NCBI GenBank assembly: GCA_009720755.1
Contig: WNKV01000009.1
Location: forward strand, 124,001 to 188,000
Length of the DNA: 64,000 bases
Source: Rhodoplanes serenus
Lineage (GTDB): Bacteria > Pseudomonadota > Alphaproteobacteria > Rhizobiales > Xanthobacteraceae
Direction: 5' to 3'
The notes beneath the pieces were generated by a model that was not told the DNA's origin, made no database searches, and saw only the letters and a list, made by a program, of their open reading frames with translations. The position numbers were made by a program, and so were the translations under genes. Numbering within the stretch: the stretch's first letter is position 1; each line of letters starts with the position of its first letter. Of this stretch, positions 43,109 to 52,390 are shown piece by piece.

Positions 43109-45646
43109 TCACGTCTCGGCGGCCTCGGCGACCGTCGCCCGCGCAGCCTCCGCGGTCTCGGCCGCAAGGGCGGCGCGAGCCGCTGCCGCGAGGGCCGGGA
43201 CAGACGCGCCGTCGAGCGCCTGCGCCACCCCGGCCAGCGACGCCGCCCCCATGCTCAGGGTGCGGACGCCGAGGCCGACGAGGAGGCGCGCCACCTGCGG
43301 ATCGGCCGCCGCCTCGCCGCACACCGACACCGGCCGGCCGGCGGCGGCGCCCGCCGCCACCACTTCAGCGATGAGCCGCAGCACTGCCGGATGCGCCGCG
43401 TCGGCGAAGCGGCCGAGCCCCGGATGGCCGCGCTCGGCCGCCAGCGTGTACTGGGTGAGGTCGTTGGTGCCGATCGAGAAGAAGTCCGCATGGGCGGCCA
43501 GCCGGGCCGCCGTCAGCGCCGACGCCGGCACCTCGACCATGATGCCGAGCGGCACCGGCCAGGCGTGCGGCGTGCCGGCCGCGGCCAGCGCCGCATGCAC
43601 CCGCTCCAGCGCCGCGCGCGTCCGCGCCAGCTCGTCGGCCTCCGTCACCATCGGCAGCATGATGCGAACGTCGTGGCCGTGGCCGGCGATCAGCACGGCG
43701 CGGAGCTGAGCGTCCAGCACCTCCGGCCGGGCGAGCAGCAGACGCAGGCCGCGCACGCCGAGATAGGGGTTCGCCTCCGCCGCCATGGCGAGATAGGGGA
43801 TCGGCTTGTCGCCGCCGGCGTCGAGCAGGCGCACCACCACGGGGCAGCCGGCGAACACGCCGAAGATCGCGCGCAGCGCCGCCACCTGCTCGTCCTCGGA
43901 AGGGGGATCGAGGCGGTCGAGGAACAGCATCTCGGTGCGCAGCAGCCCGACCCCGGCGGCGCCTGCGGCCCGCGCGGCCCGAGCGTCGGCCGGGCCGGAG
44001 ACGTTGGCCCACAGGGCGATCTCGACGCCGTCGCCGAGCGTGACGCGGCCGCCGCCGGGGGCGGCCGGTCGCGCGCTCGCGAACGCCGTCCGCCGCGCCG
44101 AGAGGGCCGCCTGGGTGGCCGCGTCGGGATCGATCCACACCTCGCCGGTGGTGCCGTCCAGCGCCGCCAGGGTGCCACCCGCGGCCGGCACCAGCGCGGC
44201 CGCCCCGGCGACGGCCGGGATGCCGGCGGCGCGCAGCAGGATGGCGGCGTGCGAGGTGGGGCCGCCGCGGCGGTCGATCACGCCGAGCACGGTGGCGGGA
44301 TCGAGCTGTGCGGCCTCCGACGGCGCCAGGTCGTCGACCACCAGCACGGCCGGCGGACCGCCGGGCCGCAACCCCTCCGCGCCCGCCGGCGCGGCGCCGA
44401 CGAGGAGGCGCAGCACGGCACGGCCGATGTCGTGCACGTCCGCCTCGCGGGCCTTCAGATAAGGGTCGTCGAGCGCCCCATAGGCGGCGGCCGCCTCCGC
44501 CACCGCGGCTCGCCACGCCGAAGCGGCATCGCGGCGCTCGGTCCCGATCAGCGCCTCGGCGCGGCCGACGATCGCCGGATCGTCCAGCAGCGCGCCTTGC
44601 ACCGCGAGGATGTCGCCCGCCGTGCCGCCGCGGCCCGCGGCGCCGAGCATGGTCCTGGCGGTGGCGATCGCGGCGGCGAGCCGCGCGGTCTCGCCCGCCG
44701 GGTCGTCGGTGCGGCGCTCGGGCACGTCCGGAAGGGCGCGGTCGAGCCGCACCAGCGGGCCGAGGGCGACGCCCGGCGCCACCGGGATGGCGCGGCCGGA
44801 CGGTGTCACCTCTTTGGGATGGAGCGGGGGCGGCGTATCGCCCGTGCCGGTGAAGCTCTCGATGGCGGCGGCGAGCGCCGCGACGGCGGCCTCAGCGTCG
44901 GGGCCGGACGCGGCGACGCGCAGGCGGTCGCCGGCCCGCACGCCGAGACGCGCGAGGGCCACCATGCTGGTGAGCGGCGCCGGCCCGGTGCCACGGGTGA
45001 GGTCGGTGAGCGTCGCGGTCGCCGTGAAGCCGGCCGCGAGGGCGACCAGCCGGGCGGCGGGCCGGGCGTGCAGGCCGGCGGAATCGCGGATCACCGCCTC
45101 GGCGGTGCCGACCGTGCGTCCGTGGTCGGCGCTCGCCTGGTCGGCGACCGCGTCGGCGGGCGACGGTGCGCCGGCCGTGGTGACGGGCGGGGTGTCGGCC
45201 TCTGCGGCCTCGCCGAGATGCTCCGCCTTGGGGCCGAGCGCGGCGCGTGCCTCGCGGGCGACGGCCTCGCGCGGCGCCCCGGTGCCGGCGAGCGCCGCCG
45301 CCGCGACCGCGCCCTCGACGAACGGCGCCGCCGTCAGCGTCACCCGCGCCGCGACATCGGGGTCGAGCAGCTCCAGGGCGAGGTCGGCGCTCAGGAGCGC
45401 GCTGCCGAGATCCATCAGCACCACGGTGCCGGCCGGCCCGTCGACGGCGGTGACCGCATCCACGATGGCGGTGGCGTCGGTGCCCAGCTCGCCGCCGTCC
45501 GGCCCGCTGCCGGCCGCGATCGCGATGGCGACCGTATCGCCGGTCATCTGGCGGGCCAGCACCGCAGTCGCCTCGGCGAGGGCGCGGCTATGTGAGACGA
45601 GAACGAGGGCGACGCGCGGCGGCTGCGGCACGGTCAATCGGAACAC
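43109..45646 (-). CDS. dhaM: Multiphosphoryl transfer protein DhaM-HPr-Enzyme I
   Basis: An 845-residue fusion that passes phosphate from PEP to dihydroxyacetone kinase. Residues 10-135 are the DhaM EIIA-like domain with His19 (LVSHSRAL). Residues 180-265 are an HPr domain with His193 (GLHARPAA). From about 285 on is a complete Enzyme I with the phospho-His466 (GGPTSHAAI). Its C-terminal PEP-binding barrel has GLLRTEMLFLDR, FFSIGTNDLTQY and the catalytic Cys at about 775 (SVCGEAA). E. coli DhaM has only a partial EI; here EI looks whole. The annotated first codon is GTG at 45646, but a TTG three codons in fits the GGGAG site better. It is last in the glp-dha run. Confidence 0.93.
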   Translation of the reverse strand: MFRLTVPQPPRVALVLVSHSRALAEATAVLARQMTGDTVAIAIAAGSGPDGGELGTDATAIVDAVTAVDGPAGTVVLMDLGSALLSADLALELLDPDVAARVTLTAAPFVEGAVAAAALAGTGAPREAVAREARAALGPKAEHLGEAAEADTPPVTTAGAPSPADAVADQASADHGRTVGTAEAVIRDSAGLHARPAARLVALAAGFTATATLTDLTRGTGPAPLTSMVALARLGVRAGDRLRVAASGPDAEAAVAALAAAIESFTGTGDTPPPLHPKEVTPSGRAIPVAPGVALGPLVRLDRALPDVPERRTDDPAGETARLAAAIATARTMLGAAGRGGTAGDILAVQGALLDDPAIVGRAEALIGTERRDAASAWRAAVAEAAAAYGALDDPYLKAREADVHDIGRAVLRLLVGAAPAGAEGLRPGGPPAVLVVDDLAPSEAAQLDPATVLGVIDRRGGPTSHAAILLRAAGIPAVAGAAALVPAAGGTLAALDGTTGEVWIDPDAATQAALSARRTAFASARPAAPGGGRVTLGDGVEIALWANVSGPADARAARAAGAAGVGLLRTEMLFLDRLDPPSEDEQVAALRAIFGVFAGCPVVVRLLDAGGDKPIPYLAMAAEANPYLGVRGLRLLLARPEVLDAQLRAVLIAGHGHDVRIMLPMVTEADELARTRAALERVHAALAAAGTPHAWPVPLGIMVEVPASALTAARLAAHADFFSIGTNDLTQYTLAAERGHPGLGRFADAAHPAVLRLIAEVVAAGAAAGRPVSVCGEAAADPQVARLLVGLGVRTLSMGAASLAGVAQALDGASVPALAAAARAALAAETAEAARATVAEAAET

Positions 45647-45667
45647 TCCCGCAAGGAGAACACCCGC

Positions 45668-46300
45668 TCAGCCGGCGGCGGTGTCGGCCAGCGCCTTCAG
45701 CAGCAGGAACGACGAGGTGGCGCCGGGGTCCTGATGGCCGGCGCTGCGCTCGCCCAGATAGCTGGCGCGGCCTTTTCGCGCGACCAGCGGGATGGTGGCA
45801 GCCATGCCGGCCTCGGCGGCGGCCGCCGCAGCGGCGAGCGCCTGCGGCAGCGGTGCGCCTGCGGCCGCGTCGAGCGCCGCGACCGCCGGGCCGAGCGCAT
45901 CCACCATGGTCTTGTCGCCGGGCTCCGCCTTGCCACGCTGGACGATGCCGGCGAGGCCGGCCTTCAGGCATTCGGCAAGCGCCGGCGCATCGAGCGTCGG
46001 CTTGCCGGTCGCCTTGCCGGCGGCTTGCAGGAACAGCGTGCCGTAGAGCGGACCGGCGGCGCCGCCCACGGTCGAGATCAGGGTCATGCCGACCGTCTTG
46101 AACAGCGCCGCCGGGTCGGCCGGTGGAGCTCCGGCGAGCTTGGCGGCGACGGCCGAGAAGCCGCGCGCCATGTTGACGCCGTGGTCGCTGTCGCCGATGG
46201 CGGCGTCGAGCTCCGTGAGACGGGCCTTCTCGCGCTCCAGCACGGCGGCGGCGCGGTCGAGCCACGCCGTCAAGGCCGCGACGTCCAGGCTGTCGGTCAT
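45668..46300 (-). CDS. dhaL: Dihydroxyacetone kinase subunit DhaL
   Basis: A 210-residue ADP-binding subunit. The metal/ADP site is seen in AAIGDSDHGVNMARGF at about 30-45 (GDGDHG in many relatives), and in GGAAGPLYGTLF and PGDKTMVDAL. In PTS-dependent kinases, tightly bound ADP on DhaL is rephosphorylated by DhaM and passes phosphate to the DhaK-bound substrate. It lies 25 bases after dhaK and 21 bases before the phosphotransfer gene, so all three are one operon. Length and motifs are normal. Confidence 0.94.
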   Translation of the reverse strand: MTDSLDVAALTAWLDRAAAVLEREKARLTELDAAIGDSDHGVNMARGFSAVAAKLAGAPPADPAALFKTVGMTLISTVGGAAGPLYGTLFLQAAGKATGKPTLDAPALAECLKAGLAGIVQRGKAEPGDKTMVDALGPAVAALDAAAGAPLPQALAAAAAAAEAGMAATIPLVARKGRASYLGERSAGHQDPGATSSFLLLKALADTAAG

Positions 46301-46325
46301 GCGGATGATCCTCGTCGCCGCGCCT

Positions 46326-47327
46326 TCACGCGCCCCAGCGCAGCGCCGGCGTGAGCACCGGGGCGTCCCAGTATCGGATCATGTCGGCATCGAGTCGCAA
46401 CAGCGTGATCGAGGCGCCGGCCATCTCCAGGCTGGTGATGTAGGAGCCGACCAGGTTGCGCACCACCTTCAGGCCGTGCCGCTCGGCGATCTCGTGCGCC
46501 TTGCGGTAGAGCACGTACAGCTCGATCAGCGGCGTGCCGCCCATGCCGTTGACGAACAGCAGCACCTCGTCGCCGGCGCCGAACGGCAGGTCCTCGATCA
46601 CCGGCTCCATCAGCATCTCGGCGACGCGGTCGGCCGGCTCCAGCGGCACCCGCCGTCGTCCCGGCTCGCCATGGATGCCGATGCCGATCTCCATCTCGTC
46701 GTCGGCGAGCGTGAAGGACGGCTTGCCGGCGTGCGGCACCGTGCAGGCGGTGAGCGCCATGCCCATGCTGCGGCCGTTCGCGTTCACCCGGCGGCAGAGA
46801 TCGGCGACTGCGGCGAGCGGCTGCCCCGCCTCGGCGGCGCCGCCGCAGATCTTCTCGGCCAGCACCGTGGTCGCCACCCCGCGGCGGCCGGCCGTGTAGA
46901 GGCTGTCCTTGACGGCGACGTCGTCGTCGATGACCACGCTGTCGACGGTCAGCCCTTCGGCTGCGGCCAGCTCCGCCGCCATCTCGAAATTCATCACGTC
47001 GCCGGTGTAGTTCTTGACGATGAAGAGGATGCCGGCGCCGCCGTCGACCGCCTTGGCGGCGGCGAGCATCTGGTCCGGCGTCGGGCTGGTGAACACCGCG
47101 CCCGGGCAGGCCGCATCCAGCATGCCGCGACCGACGAAGCCGCCATGCATCGGCTCGTGCCCCGAGCCGCCGCCCGACACGAGGCCCACCTTGCCGCGCA
47201 CCGGCGCATCGGCACGGACCACGAAGGCCGGATCGGTCTGCACCCGGATCAGCCCCGGATGCGCCGCCGCCATGCCGGCGAGCGCCTCGGCGACGACCGC
47301 CTCGGGGGCGTTGATCAGCTTCTTCAT
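46326..47327 (-). CDS. dhaK: Dihydroxyacetone kinase subunit DhaK
   Basis: A 333-residue substrate-binding subunit that holds dihydroxyacetone as a hemiaminal on a His. That residue is His219 in GIGIHGEPG, the position known from E. coli (about 218). Other family blocks are [18 protein letters not shown] near 45-62, [16 protein letters not shown] and [13 protein letters not shown]. The start is taken at the Met of [10 protein letters not shown]; the open frame reading back through glpF is spurious. It follows glpF by 14 bases, tying dihydroxyacetone phosphorylation to glycerol uptake. Confidence 0.95.
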   Translation of the reverse strand: MKKLINAPEAVVAEALAGMAAAHPGLIRVQTDPAFVVRADAPVRGKVGLVSGGGSGHEPMHGGFVGRGMLDAACPGAVFTSPTPDQMLAAAKAVDGGAGILFIVKNYTGDVMNFEMAAELAAAEGLTVDSVVIDDDVAVKDSLYTAGRRGVATTVLAEKICGGAAEAGQPLAAVADLCRRVNANGRSMGMALTACTVPHAGKPSFTLADDEMEIGIGIHGEPGRRRVPLEPADRVAEMLMEPVIEDLPFGAGDEVLLFVNGMGGTPLIELYVLYRKAHEIAERHGLKVVRNLVGSYITSLEMAGASITLLRLDADMIRYWDAPVLTPALRWGA

Positions 47328-47341
47328 GCCCGTCTCCCGGA

Positions 47342-48076
47342 TCACTGGATGCCGACCGCCAGGATGGCGAGGCCCGCCACGAGCGCGCCGACGATCGGCC
47401 CGACCACCGGGATCGCAGCATAGCCCCAATCGGAGGAGCCCTTGCCGGGAATCGGCAGCAGCGCATGGGCGAGCCGCGGCCCGAGATCGCGAGCCGGGTT
47501 GATGGCGTAGCCGGTGGTGCCGCCGAGCGAGAGGCCGATGCCCCACACCAGCATGGCGACCATGTAGGGGATCATGCCGGGCGCCATGCCGCCGGTGCCG
47601 CCGACCGTCTTGGAGGCGATCGCCGCGATGACGAACAAGAGCACGATGGTGCCGATCACCTCGCTGACGAAGTTGGCCGGGAGATTGCGGATCGCCGGGC
47701 CGGTGCAGAACACCGCGAGCTTGAGGCCGGGGTCCGGGGTCTTGGCCCAGTGCGGCAGGTAATGCAGCCAGACCACCACGGCACCGAGGAAGCCGCCGAT
47801 GAACTGCGCCGGCAGATAGACCGGCACCTTCGACCAGGTGCCGCTCGACAGCGCGAAGCCGATGGTGACGGCGGGGTTGATGTGGGCGTCGGCGCTGCCC
47901 GTCGCGGTGGCGACGAACACGCCGGCCAGCACCGCGATGGCCCAGCCGGTGGTGATGACGATCCAGCCGGAGTTCTGGGCCTTGGACTGTTGCAGCAGCA
48001 CGCCGGCGACGACGCCGTCGCCGAGGATGACCAGCATCATGGTGCCGAGAAGTTCGCCGAGGAAGGGAGAGGTCAT
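47342..48076 (-). CDS. glpF: Glycerol facilitator (aquaglyceroporin) GlpF
   Basis: A 244-residue MIP channel with six membrane helices and both half-helix NPA boxes: [10 protein letters not shown] near residue 66 and [11 protein letters not shown] near 200. An Asp after the second NPA box (NPARDLGPR) is the marker of glycerol-conducting members. It moves glycerol and possibly dihydroxyacetone across the inner membrane by facilitated diffusion. The start [12 protein letters not shown] is chosen for family fit. It lies 104 bases after glpK and 14 before dhaK. Confidence 0.95.
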   Translation of the reverse strand: MTSPFLGELLGTMMLVILGDGVVAGVLLQQSKAQNSGWIVITTGWAIAVLAGVFVATATGSADAHINPAVTIGFALSSGTWSKVPVYLPAQFIGGFLGAVVVWLHYLPHWAKTPDPGLKLAVFCTGPAIRNLPANFVSEVIGTIVLLFVIAAIASKTVGGTGGMAPGMIPYMVAMLVWGIGLSLGGTTGYAINPARDLGPRLAHALLPIPGKGSSDWGYAAIPVVGPIVGALVAGLAILAVGIQ

Positions 48077-48180
48077 GACCTGTTCCTGACGTCGTCTGAA
48101 CGAGGTTCGGAGAGTACGCGCGGGCTCGCTCCGCGTCGATGAAGTGCCAGGTCCGCCGGTGCGGGAGGAGGGCGGTCCGG

Positions 48181-49680
48181 TCAGTCGACCCAGTCGAACG
48201 CGCGGGTGACGGCCTTGCCCCAGGCCGCGTAGAGCTTCGCCCGGCGCTCCGCCGGCATCGCCGGGGTCCACCGCTTGTCGACGCCCCAGTTGGCAACGAG
48301 ATCGTCGGTGCCCTGCCAGTAGTCGGTGGCCAGCCCGGCCGCATAGGCGGCGCCGAGCGCCGTCGTCTCGGTCATCCGCGGGCGCACCACCGGCACGTCG
48401 AGAATGTCGGCCTGGAACTGCATGAGGAGCTCGTTGGCCACCATGCCGCCGTCGACGCGCAGCTCCTCCAGGCGGATCGACGAGTCCTTCTCCATCGCCT
48501 CCACCACCTCGCGGGTCTGGTAGGCGGTGGCTTCGAGCGCCGCGCGGGCGAAGTGGGCGCGGTTGGCGAAGCGGGTGAGACCGGCGACGACGCCGCGGGC
48601 GCTCTCCTTCCAGTGCGGCGCGTAGAGGCCCGAGAAGGCCGGCACGATGTAGACGTCGCCGTTGTCGGGCACGCTCGCGGCCAGCGCCTCGATGTCGCCG
48701 CTCGACCGGATCAGGCCGAGATTGTCGCGCAGCCACTGCACCAGCGCGCCCGTGATGGCGATCGAGCCTTCGAGGGCGTAGCAGGCCGGCTGATCGCCGA
48801 GCCGGTACGCTACCGTGGTGACCAGGCCGCAGGTCGAGGGGACGATCTTGGGGCCGGTGTTCATCAGCAGGAAGCAGCCGGTGCCGTAGGTGTTCTTGGC
48901 CTCGCCCGGGCGGAAGCAGGTCTGCCCGACCAGCGCCGCCTGCTGATCGCCCAGAATGCCGGCGATCGGCACGCCGGCGATCGGCCCGTCGCGGACCTCG
49001 CCATAGACCTCGCTGGACGAGCGGATGGCCGGCAGCACGCTGCGCGGAATCCCGAAGGTGTCGAGCAGCGTGGCGTCCCAGTCGAGGGTGGCGAGGTTCA
49101 TCAGCTGGGTGCGGCTGGCGTTGGTCACGTCGGTGACATGCAGGCCGCCGTCCGGGCCGCCGGTGAGGTGCCACAGCAGGAAGGTGTCGATGTTGCCGAA
49201 CAGCGCGTCGCCGGCCTCGGCCTTGGCGCGGGCCTCCGGCACGTTGTCGAGGAGCCAGACGAGCTTCAGGCCGGAGAAGTAGGAGGCGAGCGGTAGGCCG
49301 GTGGCGGCGCGGAAGCGGTCCTGGCCGCCGTCGCGCGCGAAGGCGGCGACGAGCTGGTCGACGCGGGTGTCCTGCCAGACCAGCGCGTTGTGGAGCGGGG
49401 CGCCGGTCCTGCGGTCCCACAGCACGGTGGTCTCGCGCTGGTTGGTGACGCCGACGGCGGCGAGGTTCTTGGGCTCGAGGCCCTTGCGGCTCATCGCCTC
49501 GGCGACCACCTCGCGAGTGTTGCGCCAGATCTCGGCGGGGTCGTGCTCGACCCAGCCGGGCTTCGGATAGATTTGCCGGTGCTCCTTCTGGGCCATGGCG
49601 ACGACCTCGCCCTGGCGATCGACGACGATGAAGCGGGTGCTCGTCGTGCCCTGATCGATCGCCCCGACATACCTGGTCAT
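48181..49680 (-). CDS. glpK: Glycerol kinase
   Basis: A 499-residue FGGY-family kinase forming sn-glycerol 3-phosphate and trapping glycerol inside. It begins with [16 protein letters not shown] (phosphate-1 loop). Other blocks are [28 protein letters not shown] and [15 protein letters not shown], and the FGGY signature-2-like [18 protein letters not shown]. Length equals the family norm. It lies 90 bases after glpD and 104 before glpF on the same strand. The E. coli enzyme is regulated by FBP and EIIAGlc; whether the PTS fusion plays a similar role here is unknown. Confidence 0.96.
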   Translation of the reverse strand: MTRYVGAIDQGTTSTRFIVVDRQGEVVAMAQKEHRQIYPKPGWVEHDPAEIWRNTREVVAEAMSRKGLEPKNLAAVGVTNQRETTVLWDRRTGAPLHNALVWQDTRVDQLVAAFARDGGQDRFRAATGLPLASYFSGLKLVWLLDNVPEARAKAEAGDALFGNIDTFLLWHLTGGPDGGLHVTDVTNASRTQLMNLATLDWDATLLDTFGIPRSVLPAIRSSSEVYGEVRDGPIAGVPIAGILGDQQAALVGQTCFRPGEAKNTYGTGCFLLMNTGPKIVPSTCGLVTTVAYRLGDQPACYALEGSIAITGALVQWLRDNLGLIRSSGDIEALAASVPDNGDVYIVPAFSGLYAPHWKESARGVVAGLTRFANRAHFARAALEATAYQTREVVEAMEKDSSIRLEELRVDGGMVANELLMQFQADILDVPVVRPRMTETTALGAAYAAGLATDYWQGTDDLVANWGVDKRWTPAMPAERRAKLYAAWGKAVTRAFDWVD

Positions 49681-49770
49681 GCTGACAATCCTCCCGATGC
49701 CGCCGCTCGTGCCGGCGGCTGTGCGACTGTGATGACGCTCCGCTGGCGGACGAGTCCGCGGGCGGACCGC

Positions 49771-51324
49771 TCAGGGGCCGTCCGCGGGGGTCGCGTGGCT
49801 CGCGGCGCGCGCCGGGGCGAGGGTCGCGAGATAGGAGTCGAGTGCGTCGGCGGTGCCGTCGGGGACGTGCAGGCCGAGCTTGGTCCGTCGCCACAGGATG
49901 TCGTCGGCGGAGCGGGCCCATTCGTGGCTGACGAGATAGCGGACTTCCGCCTCGGTGAGTCCGGCGCCGAAGTCGCAGCCGAGATCGGTCATGCGGGTCG
50001 CCTCGCCGAGGATCAGCTCGACCCGGGTGCCGTAGGCGCGCGCCAGGCGCTGCACCAGCGGGGCGGGGAGGAACGGCCGGTTCTTCTGCAAGGCGGCGAC
50101 GAACAGCGCGAAGTCACCGGCCGGCAGGTCGCCGCCGGGCAGGTGGCTGTGCTCGGTCCAGGCCGGCTTCAGGCCCGGCAGATGCGGGCCGAGCTTCTCC
50201 AGCGCGTGCTCGGCCAGCCGGCGGTAGGTGGTGATCTTGCCGCCGAACACCGACAGCACCGGGGCGCCGCGCTCGCCGCCGTCGCCGGTGTCGAGGTCGA
50301 GCACGTAGTCGCGGGTCACCGCCGAGGCGTCGGCGGCCGCGTCGTCGTAGAGCGGCCGCACCCCGGCATAGCTCCACACCACGTCGGCGGGTGCGATGGG
50401 CCGCCGGAAATAGCGGTTCATCGTCTCGCAGAGATAGGTGGTCTCCTCGGCCGAGATCGTCACCGGGCCGGGCTCGGCCGTGTAGGGCACGTCGGTGGTG
50501 CCGACCAGCGTGAAGGCGTCCTCGTAGGGGATGGCGAAGACGATGCGGCGGTCCGGGTTCTGGAAGATGAAGGCGTGCTCGCCCTCGAACATCCGCGGCA
50601 CCACGATGTGGCTGCCCTTCACCAAGCGGACATTGGCGTGCTTGGCGATGCCGAGCTGCTCGGTGAGCAGCCGGCTGACCCATGGGCCGCCGGCATTGAC
50701 CAGGATGCGCGCCGTCACCTCCTCGCGCCGACCGCTGTCGCGGTCCTCCACCACGGCCCGCCACAGCCCGTCGCGGCGCCGCGCCGAGACGAAGCGGCAG
50801 CGGGTCCGGATGGTGGCGCCGCACGCCTGGGCATCGACCGCGTTGAGGACCACGAGGCGGGCGTCGTCGACCCAGCAGTCGGAGTAGACGAAGCCCTTGG
50901 TGAGCCGCTCCTGGAGCGGAGCGCCGATCGGGGATGTTCGGAATCGAACAGTCTCGGTGCCGGGAAGCGTCTTCCGGCCGCCGATATGGTCGTAAAGGAA
51001 CAGGCCGAGCCGCACCATCCAGGCCGGGCGCAGCCCGCCCACATGGGGCAGCACGAAGCGCATCGGGCGCACGAGATGGGGCGCCACGGCGAGCAGCCGC
51101 TCGCGCTCGATCAGGGCCTCACGGACCAGCCGGAAGTCGTAATATTCGAGATAGCGCAGCCCGCCATGGATCAGCTTGGTGGAGGCCGACGACGTGTAGG
51201 CCGCGAGATCCGCCTGCTCGACCAGGAGCACCGAGGCGCCGCGCCCGGCCGCGTCGCGGGCCAGGCCGGTGCCATTGATGCCGCCGCCGATGATCAGGAG
51301 ATCGAAGGGATCGCGTGGGCTCAT
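49771..51324 (-). CDS. glpD: Glycerol-3-phosphate dehydrogenase, FAD-dependent (aerobic)
   Basis: A 517-residue membrane-associated flavoenzyme that oxidises glycerol 3-phosphate to dihydroxyacetone phosphate, passing electrons to quinone. The FAD dinucleotide fold is LLIIGGGINGTGLARDAAGRG at the N-terminus, followed by STKLIHGGLRYLEYYDFRLV, LVKGSHIVVPRMF, GTTDVPY and SVFGGKITTYR. The C-terminal DAO_C domain has the LVSHEWARSADDILWRRTK block. The start at the Met of MSPRDPFDLL excludes an unrelated upstream frame overlapping glpR. The 116-base gap before it contains TTCG/CGAA dyads, probably the GlpR operator. Confidence 0.96.
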   Translation of the reverse strand: MSPRDPFDLLIIGGGINGTGLARDAAGRGASVLLVEQADLAAYTSSASTKLIHGGLRYLEYYDFRLVREALIERERLLAVAPHLVRPMRFVLPHVGGLRPAWMVRLGLFLYDHIGGRKTLPGTETVRFRTSPIGAPLQERLTKGFVYSDCWVDDARLVVLNAVDAQACGATIRTRCRFVSARRRDGLWRAVVEDRDSGRREEVTARILVNAGGPWVSRLLTEQLGIAKHANVRLVKGSHIVVPRMFEGEHAFIFQNPDRRIVFAIPYEDAFTLVGTTDVPYTAEPGPVTISAEETTYLCETMNRYFRRPIAPADVVWSYAGVRPLYDDAAADASAVTRDYVLDLDTGDGGERGAPVLSVFGGKITTYRRLAEHALEKLGPHLPGLKPAWTEHSHLPGGDLPAGDFALFVAALQKNRPFLPAPLVQRLARAYGTRVELILGEATRMTDLGCDFGAGLTEAEVRYLVSHEWARSADDILWRRTKLGLHVPDGTADALDSYLATLAPARAASHATPADGP

Positions 51325-51394
51325 CGGACCCGTCCCGTTCGGTGCGCGCCGCTCCGGCGCTCTCACCCGACAAGATAGTCCACAATCCGAAATG

Positions 51395-51419
51395 TTCGCA
51401 AGCGAAAATTCAACTTTCG
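51395..51419. promoter_or_regulatory. Candidate GlpR operator upstream of glpD
   Basis: Two overlapping inverted repeats lie in the glpR-glpD gap: TTCGC-AA-GCGAA (51395-51406) and CGAAA-N7-TTTCG (51403-51419). GlpR/DeoR-type repressors commonly recognise TTCG/CGAA half-sites, and the position 71-95 bases before the glpD start suits repression of the glpD-to-dhaM run. Confidence 0.6.
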
Positions 51420-51440
51420 TTTCCGCACTGCAACGCGAGG

Positions 51441-52253
51441 TTACTGCGTCGCAACATGGATCGCGATGCCATGCGTCGCCAGGAGCGCGCGGATGCCGGG
51501 AGGCGGCGGCTGGTCGGTGAACAGGGCGCTGACGTCGGTGATCGCGCCGAGCCGCACCAGCGGCCGCCGGCTGAACTTGGTGTGGTCGGTGACCAGGAAC
51601 ACCTGCCGGGCATTGGCCAGGATGGTCTGGGCGGCGCGCACCTCGTCGTAATCGTAGTCGAGCAGCGTGCCGTCGGCGTCGATGCCGCTGATGCCGATGA
51701 TGCCGATGTCGACCCGGAACTTGCCGATGGTGTCGCACGCCGCCTGGCCGACCAGGCCGCCGTCGCGGTTGCGCACCGAGCCGCCCGTCACCACGATCCG
51801 GAAGCTCGTCTTGTTGGCGAGCAGATGGGCGACGTTGAGGTTGTTGGTGATGACGTGCAGGTCCTCGTGATCGACGAGGGCGCGGGCCACCGCCTCGGTG
51901 GTGGTGCCGATGTTGATGAACAGCGACGAGTGCGCCGGCACATGGGCGGCGACCAGGCGGGCGATGCGCTCCTTCTCGGCCAGGTTCATCACCCGCCGCA
52001 TCGAGTAGTCGATGTTCTCGACGCTCGACGGCAGCCCGGCGCCGCCATGGTAGCGGGCGACCCGGCCCTCGTCGGACAGGCTGTTGATGTCGCGCCGGAT
52101 GGTCTGGACGGTGACGCCGAACTGCTGCGCCAGCGCCCCGATGGTGACGAAGCCGCGCTGGCGCACCAGCGCGACGATCTCGGCGCGCCGCGCCTCGTTC
52201 TTCTGCTGATCGCCGGGCTTTTGCGGGCTGCCGGCCGAATGCGGGCGGGACAT
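51441..52253 (-). CDS. glpR: DeoR-family glycerol-3-phosphate regulon repressor
   Basis: A 270-residue repressor. The DeoR helix-turn-helix at about 25-75 reads IVALVRQRGFVTIGALAQQF and VTVQTIRRDINSL. The sugar-phosphate-binding DeoR_C domain shows INIGTTTEAVARAL, VVTGGSVRNRDGGLVG, and a C-terminal DHTKFSRRPLVRLG typical of GlpR. Glycerol 3-phosphate is the known effector of this group. The start at the second Met of the frame (MSRPHSAG) has a GAGGG site. It precedes glpD in the same direction and probably controls the whole locus and itself. Confidence 0.93.
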   Translation of the reverse strand: MSRPHSAGSPQKPGDQQKNEARRAEIVALVRQRGFVTIGALAQQFGVTVQTIRRDINSLSDEGRVARYHGGAGLPSSVENIDYSMRRVMNLAEKERIARLVAAHVPAHSSLFINIGTTTEAVARALVDHEDLHVITNNLNVAHLLANKTSFRIVVTGGSVRNRDGGLVGQAACDTIGKFRVDIGIIGISGIDADGTLLDYDYDEVRAAQTILANARQVFLVTDHTKFSRRPLVRLGAITDVSALFTDQPPPPGIRALLATHGIAIHVATQ

Positions 52254-52390
52254 GTGGGAAAGCCCTCGCGGATGGCCCGGCGCCATCGACGCGCCCGGGC
52301 GCCTGCCGGTCGACCGCGCCGCCGCGGCCGCTCGGCGCCGGCGGCGGTCAGCGCGACCGCGGAGCGATCCCTATCACGCCTCGGGTCGGA

